A stretch of 9,255 nucleotides of DNA, from assembly GCA_003159055.1 (NCBI GenBank), contig PMLH01000522.1, positions 506 through 9,760 on the forward strand, given 5' to 3'. Below the pieces are notes generated by a model. The model was not told where the DNA came from and searched no databases. It saw nothing but the letters and a program-made list of their open reading frames with translations. The DNA comes from Myxococcales bacterium. Lineage in GTDB: Bacteria; Myxococcota; Polyangia; Fen-1088. Shown piece by piece: positions 6,083 to 9,255 of this stretch. Every line of letters starts with the position of its first letter. The stretch's first letter is position 1. Position numbers and translations under genes: made by a program.

Positions 6083-7990
6083 ATGCTCTCGACACCTCTA
6101 CCAGCACGGTATCGCATCATTGAGGAAGTCGGCCAAGGTGGCATGGCTGTGGTTTACCGTGCCCGCGACGAGAAGTTGCGACGCGAGGTGGCGGTCAAGG
6201 TCCTGCATTCGCACCTTTTGGCAGAACCCGAGTCGAGGGCCCGGCTGGAACGTGAGGCCCGGGCGGTCGCCAAGCTGAATCACGACGGCATCCTGCAGAT
6301 TTTCGACTATTCGAGCGAGGAAGCGGCGTCCTCGTACATCGTCACCGAGTTCATCGAGGGCCAGACGCTCAAGCAGTTCCTGGCCAACCGCAAGCTGCCG
6401 GTGCCCGAGCTGGCCGCGCTCATCGTCATCGAGCTCGGGGAAGCGCTCATGCACGCCCACTCTCTGGGCATCATCCACCGCGATGTGAAGCCAGAGAACG
6501 TGATGGTGCGCAAGGATGGCGTGCTCAAGCTGATGGACTTCGGCGTTGCCCAGGTGGTCGACTTGGAGCGAATGACCGTGACCGGGCAGATCTTGGGTTC
6601 GCCGGCCTACATGGCGCCCGAGGTTCTGGATGGTCGCACCCTGGATTTCCGCAGCGATGTCTTCTCCGTCGGGGTGATGCTGTACCAGATGGCGACCGGC
6701 TCCCTGCCATTCAGCGGGAGGAATCCACACGAGGTCCTGCGTCGCGTGTCCGAGGGCAAGTTCGCCGACCCTCGAACCGTGAACCGCCTTGTGTCGGACC
6801 AGCTGGCGAGGGTGATCGCCCGCAGCCTGGCCCGCAAGCCGGAGGATCGCTATCCCACCATGGAAGCGATGGTGGCCGAGTTGCGCAGCTATGCCAACGA
6901 TGCTGGGCTTGCGAAGCCACGCGAAGAGTTGATGCATTTTCTGACCGAATCCGAGGACTACGAGAAGGCGCTGGTGCCTCGGATGGTGTCGGCTTTGGTC
7001 GATTCCGGGCTGCGCGAACAGGCGGGCAGGCGTCGGGCGCGGGCCCTCGAATTGTGGAACCGTGCCCTGGCCTTCGAACCCGACAACAAGGCCGTGCTGA
7101 CCGAACTTCGCCGTCTCGAGCGCGGGGAACGCCTGCGCCGCTGGGCCATCGGTGCGGGCGCGATCGCCGTGCTGGCCGCGATGGCCACGGGCGCACTTTT
7201 CATCGCCCGCAGGGCCATCAGCGAACGCAAGTCGGCGGTCGCCGTCGAGCGTGGCTCCGGTTCGGCTGGCAAAGCCAGGGCTGTCCAGGCAGCGCCAGCG
7301 ACGCCAAATCCAGCCCCAATGCCGGCGGCGCCAGCACGTCTGGCCCCCGCAGGACGCAGCCAGGCCACGAATCCCGGCCACGGCGTCCGCGAAGCGCGCC
7401 GCCAGGTGGCCGGTACGGACAGGCCTTCGGCGCACACTGAAGACTCGCCCGCCGGAAGCCAAGCGGAAAATTCCACCGCCACCGAGAGCAACAGCGTGCT
7501 CCCTACCATTACGCTGGCCTTGGGCTTCACGCCCGCCCGCGTAGAAGTCTGGATGGACGGCAAGAAGGCTTTCGACTACGGCCCGCAACAAAACCGCATT
7601 ACGATTCCTTGGAACCAGCCGCACCGTCTCGAATTCCGCAACGATAGCTGCTGCAACCGCAAGGAAGTCCTGGTGGGCCCCCAGCTGTATCGGCCCCCGG
7701 GGGACCACCTGTTCGTGAACCTCGACCCGAAGCCCGCCCATGTCGTGGTGACCCTCGATCCTCCCGTTCCCGGGGCGACACTGCTCATTCGCGAGGTCAA
7801 CGAAGCCAAGGGCAAGCCTTGGCGAGCCCGAGCGCAACCTGGCGAAAAAATCCTCGTTCCCTTTGACGAGGGAGACGAGATGCGCAAAAGTCTTGAGGTG
7901 GTTGTTTTCAAGGGCGACAAGACGACGGCCAATCAGGTGACCATCACCGCGGGAGAAACGCGTCCTGTCACGATGCACGTGGACGAATAG
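6083..7990 (+). CDS. Transmembrane serine/threonine protein kinase, Hanks (PknB-like) type
   Basis: A 635-residue protein. Residues 10-268 are a complete kinase domain: glycine loop GQGGMAVVY (17-25), ATP-anchoring K39 in VAVKVL, helix-C Glu near 56-58, catalytic HRDVKPEN (132-139, with D134, K136 and N139), DFG (152-154), activation-loop threonines T165 and T167, APE (178-180), D192 and R256. All catalytic residues are present and it is an RD kinase, so autophosphorylation in the loop is likely. Residues 280-350 are a helical juxtamembrane segment with a TPR-like ALELWNRALAFEPDN. One hydrophobic helix lies at about 354-375. A Pro/Ala/Ser-rich linker follows to about 470, then a beta-rich C-terminal domain (475-635), PEGA-like in style, with a Cys pair at 523-524, predicted outside the cytoplasm. 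ATG 6083 has GAGGG 10 bases upstream. It heads a cluster with the next two genes. Its substrate and signal are unknown. Confidence 0.93.
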   Translation: MLSTPLPARYRIIEEVGQGGMAVVYRARDEKLRREVAVKVLHSHLLAEPESRARLEREARAVAKLNHDGILQIFDYSSEEAASSYIVTEFIEGQTLKQFLANRKLPVPELAALIVIELGEALMHAHSLGIIHRDVKPENVMVRKDGVLKLMDFGVAQVVDLERMTVTGQILGSPAYMAPEVLDGRTLDFRSDVFSVGVMLYQMATGSLPFSGRNPHEVLRRVSEGKFADPRTVNRLVSDQLARVIARSLARKPEDRYPTMEAMVAELRSYANDAGLAKPREELMHFLTESEDYEKALVPRMVSALVDSGLREQAGRRRARALELWNRALAFEPDNKAVLTELRRLERGERLRRWAIGAGAIAVLAAMATGALFIARRAISERKSAVAVERGSGSAGKARAVQAAPATPNPAPMPAAPARLAPAGRSQATNPGHGVREARRQVAGTDRPSAHTEDSPAGSQAENSTATESNSVLPTITLALGFTPARVEVWMDGKKAFDYGPQQNRITIPWNQPHRLEFRNDSCCNRKEVLVGPQLYRPPGDHLFVNLDPKPAHVVVTLDPPVPGATLLIREVNEAKGKPWRARAQPGEKILVPFDEGDEMRKSLEVVVFKGDKTTANQVTITAGETRPVTMHVDE

Positions 7991-7992
7991 TT

Positions 7993-8901
7993 TTGGGCGC
8001 GGGTCTGCTTTTTCTCACCATCCTCTTTCAAGCGGCGCCTTCGGCGTCCGCCGAGGAATTGCAGCGGGGCAAGAACGCCTACGACCGTGGCGAATTCGCC
8101 CGTGCCGTGGAGATCATTCGCCCCCTGCTCTACCCGGAAATTCGGCTGCAATCGGACAGTCAGATCGTCATCGCCCATAGGGTCCTGGGCGTTGCCTATC
8201 TGTTCGAGAAGAAGGCAGGCGAGGCCAAACTCGAATTCCACAAGTTGCTCCAGCTCGCGCCGGACTACCACTTCGACCCTCTGCTCGATCCGCCGGAGGT
8301 GTTCGACTTCTTCAACCAGGTCCGCAAAGAATACAGCCACGAGCTGGCGCAGCTCGAGGCGAGGCGCCGCGAGCAGGAAAAGGCTCGCCAGCGCGACCGC
8401 GAGGAATGTGAGAAGGCCCGGGGGGGACCCACCGTCATCGAGAAACGGGTGGGGCGGAATTCCTTCGCGGTCAATTTCCTTCCTTTCGGCGCCGGTCAGT
8501 TCCAGAACGGCCATCGCAAAAAGGGGTGGACCTTCCTGGCGGTCGAAAGCCTGCTCGGTGCGGCCTCGGTCGCGGCCCTCGCGACCAATCTGGCGGTGTA
8601 CGGCCTGCGTCCGCACAGAGCCTGCCGCTACGAGGTCGACGCGACCGCCTGCCCGCCGGAGGCCATCGACCACACGGAAGAGGATCGGTCGCGTCTGCTC
8701 ACCCAGGCTCAAGTCGCGACTGGAGCCATGTTTTTCGCCGCGGTTGCCTGGGGAATTGCCGACGCCATCTACTACTACCGGCCAGAAACCCAGCTTGCCG
8801 CCGCGGATGCCCCGCAGGCAACGAAACCCTCCTGGCAGCTGCGTTTTTCGCCCACGGTCGGAAACCGCACATTTGCCCCCGGTCTTTCCTTCCGTTTCTG
8901 A
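7993..8901 (+). CDS. TPR-containing membrane/envelope protein of unknown function
   Basis: A 302-residue protein from TTG 7993, two bases after the kinase stop. No ATG or GTG in frame precedes it back to the stop at 7894, and later starts would remove the signal-like sequence. Residues 1-20 form a hydrophobic export signal ending ASA, though without a basic n-region. Residues 21-95 look like TPR helices (GKNAYDRGEFARAVEII, then HRVLGVAYLFEKKAGEAK). Residues 108-143 are charged coiled coil. LPFGAGQFQNGHRKKGW (163-179) leads into a hydrophobic helix at about 180-203, and a second lies at about 240-261. The loop between them has two cysteines (211, 220). The LPFGAGQ-x-QNG-then-helix pattern is shared by small membrane domains of the DUF5683 kind; this is a resemblance only. 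The tail ends GLSFRF. No enzyme motif is seen. Its position suggests it works with the kinase, perhaps by anchoring or sensing. Confidence 0.82.
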   Translation: MGAGLLFLTILFQAAPSASAEELQRGKNAYDRGEFARAVEIIRPLLYPEIRLQSDSQIVIAHRVLGVAYLFEKKAGEAKLEFHKLLQLAPDYHFDPLLDPPEVFDFFNQVRKEYSHELAQLEARRREQEKARQRDREECEKARGGPTVIEKRVGRNSFAVNFLPFGAGQFQNGHRKKGWTFLAVESLLGAASVAALATNLAVYGLRPHRACRYEVDATACPPEAIDHTEEDRSRLLTQAQVATGAMFFAAVAWGIADAIYYYRPETQLAAADAPQATKPSWQLRFSPTVGNRTFAPGLSFRF

Positions 8902-8911
8902 CCAGAAACGG
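8892..8911 (+). other. Perfect intercistronic hairpin over a stop codon
   Basis: CCGTTTCT (8892-8899) pairs perfectly with AGAAACGG (8904-8911) around a GACC loop. The TGA stop of the TPR gene (8899-8901) sits at the loop. No T-run follows, so it is not a typical terminator. It could pause ribosomes, protect the upstream message end or tune translation of the FHA gene, whose ATG is 15 bases further on. Confidence 0.4.
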
Positions 8912-8925
8912 CGAAACTCCCCGCC

Positions 8926-9255
8926 ATGGCAACCCTTCGAATCCACGCCCCCGGTACCGGGGTGAAGGTTTACCACATCTACAAAAAGCTCACCTCGCTC
9001 GGGAAGGGCGAAGGCGTGGACGTTCTGCTTGCCGATCCGCTACTGGCCGACACGCACGCCCACATCCACTTCGACGGGCGTGATTTCAACATTTCCGTTA
9101 CCGATCGCGACGCCGATCTGAACGTGAACGGCCGCCGCCGGACCAAGCACCGCTTGTCGCAAGACGACCGCGTTCGCCTGGGCAGCGTCGAGCTGGAATT
9201 CTCGCTTTACGATGAACCGGTGACCGACGAAGTCGCGGCCAAGACCATGGCCGAG
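8926..9255 (+). CDS. FHA-domain protein, N-terminal part (truncated by window end)
   Basis: The frame is open from ATG 8926 to the last base, giving 110 residues. An in-frame stop at 8899-8901 with no other start between makes this ATG the only choice, although the ribosome site is weak. Residues about 15-98 form a forkhead-associated domain, a fold that usually binds phosphothreonine: LGKGEGVDVLL (25-35), LLADTHAHI (39-47), strand-forming FNISVTD, LNVNG (65-69) and RVRLGSVELEF (82-92). The usual Gly-Arg is Gly-Lys (K27) and the usual Ser before the His is A41; H44 and N68 are kept. It follows the kinase and TPR genes by 24 bases, so it is a natural candidate reader of kinase output. In myxobacteria such N-terminal FHA domains are often joined to GAF or sigma-54 activator modules; what follows here is unknown. 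Confidence 0.85.
   Translation, partial: MATLRIHAPGTGVKVYHIYKKLTSLGKGEGVDVLLADPLLADTHAHIHFDGRDFNISVTDRDADLNVNGRRRTKHRLSQDDRVRLGSVELEFSLYDEPVTDEVAAKTMAE

Noticed and set aside
7250..7470. Low-complexity Pro/Ala stretch in the kinase as a possible repeat or insertion
   Set aside because: It keeps the reading frame and lies between the membrane helix and the C-terminal domain, as an ordinary flexible linker would.
6098..7978. A 626-codon open frame antisense to the kinase gene, covering almost all of it
   Set aside because: It is in exact codon register with the kinase, where antisense stops need the sense codons TTA, CTA or TCA, which are rare at this GC content. The kinase frame has full domain motifs; the antisense product has none that I recognise.
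7933..8976. A 347-codon open frame antisense to the TPR gene
   Set aside because: Same in-register effect, and it runs across the kinase end and the FHA start. No motif, signal or plausible family is seen.

Overview
This is a GC-rich, gene-dense window. It looks like a chromosomal segment of a myxobacterium-like organism (Myxococcota, formerly part of the deltaproteobacteria). That assignment is an inference from gene content: a membrane-anchored Hanks-type Ser/Thr kinase followed by an FHA protein, a secreted cysteine-repeat protein, and strong G/C bias at third codon positions. No rRNA or other taxonomic marker is present. I see no mobile element, CRISPR array, tRNA or rRNA.

Layout. Positions 1-132 hold the last 43 codons of an unrecognised gene (+). 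Positions 133-478 are a non-coding stretch packed with inverted repeats, including two overlapping hairpins that cannot form together, and a large hairpin with a T-run at 345-408. Positions 479-1270 (+) encode a secreted protein with two four-cysteine repeats and a probable beta-rich C-terminal domain. It converges on polA (1267-4002, minus) so tightly that one CTAG tetranucleotide supplies both stop codons. Upstream of polA on the same strand, 45 bp away, is a long-chain acyl-CoA synthetase gene (4048-5877, minus).

A 205-bp divergent intergenic region (5878-6082) carries tandem dyad motifs and a plausible sigma70-like promoter. It leads rightwards into a compact signalling cluster: a transmembrane Ser/Thr kinase with a C-terminal extracytoplasmic domain (6083-7990), a TPR/two-helix envelope protein starting 2 bases after the kinase stop (7993-8901), and an FHA-domain protein 24 bases further on that runs off the window (8926-9255). 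The tight spacing argues for one transcript. A simple model, which is inference, is that the kinase senses something outside the cytoplasm, the envelope protein assists or anchors it, and the FHA protein is a cytoplasmic effector.

The most unusual points are: a PolA whose 3'-5' proofreading domain has lost most of the catalytic residues and whose O-helix Tyr is Phe; an FHA domain with two of its usual phosphothreonine-contact residues replaced; the palindrome cluster at 204-286, probably an interspersed repeat; and the tandem dyads between the divergent promoters. I found no convincing wholly new system. The kinase-TPR-FHA cluster is the best candidate for an under-described pathway.
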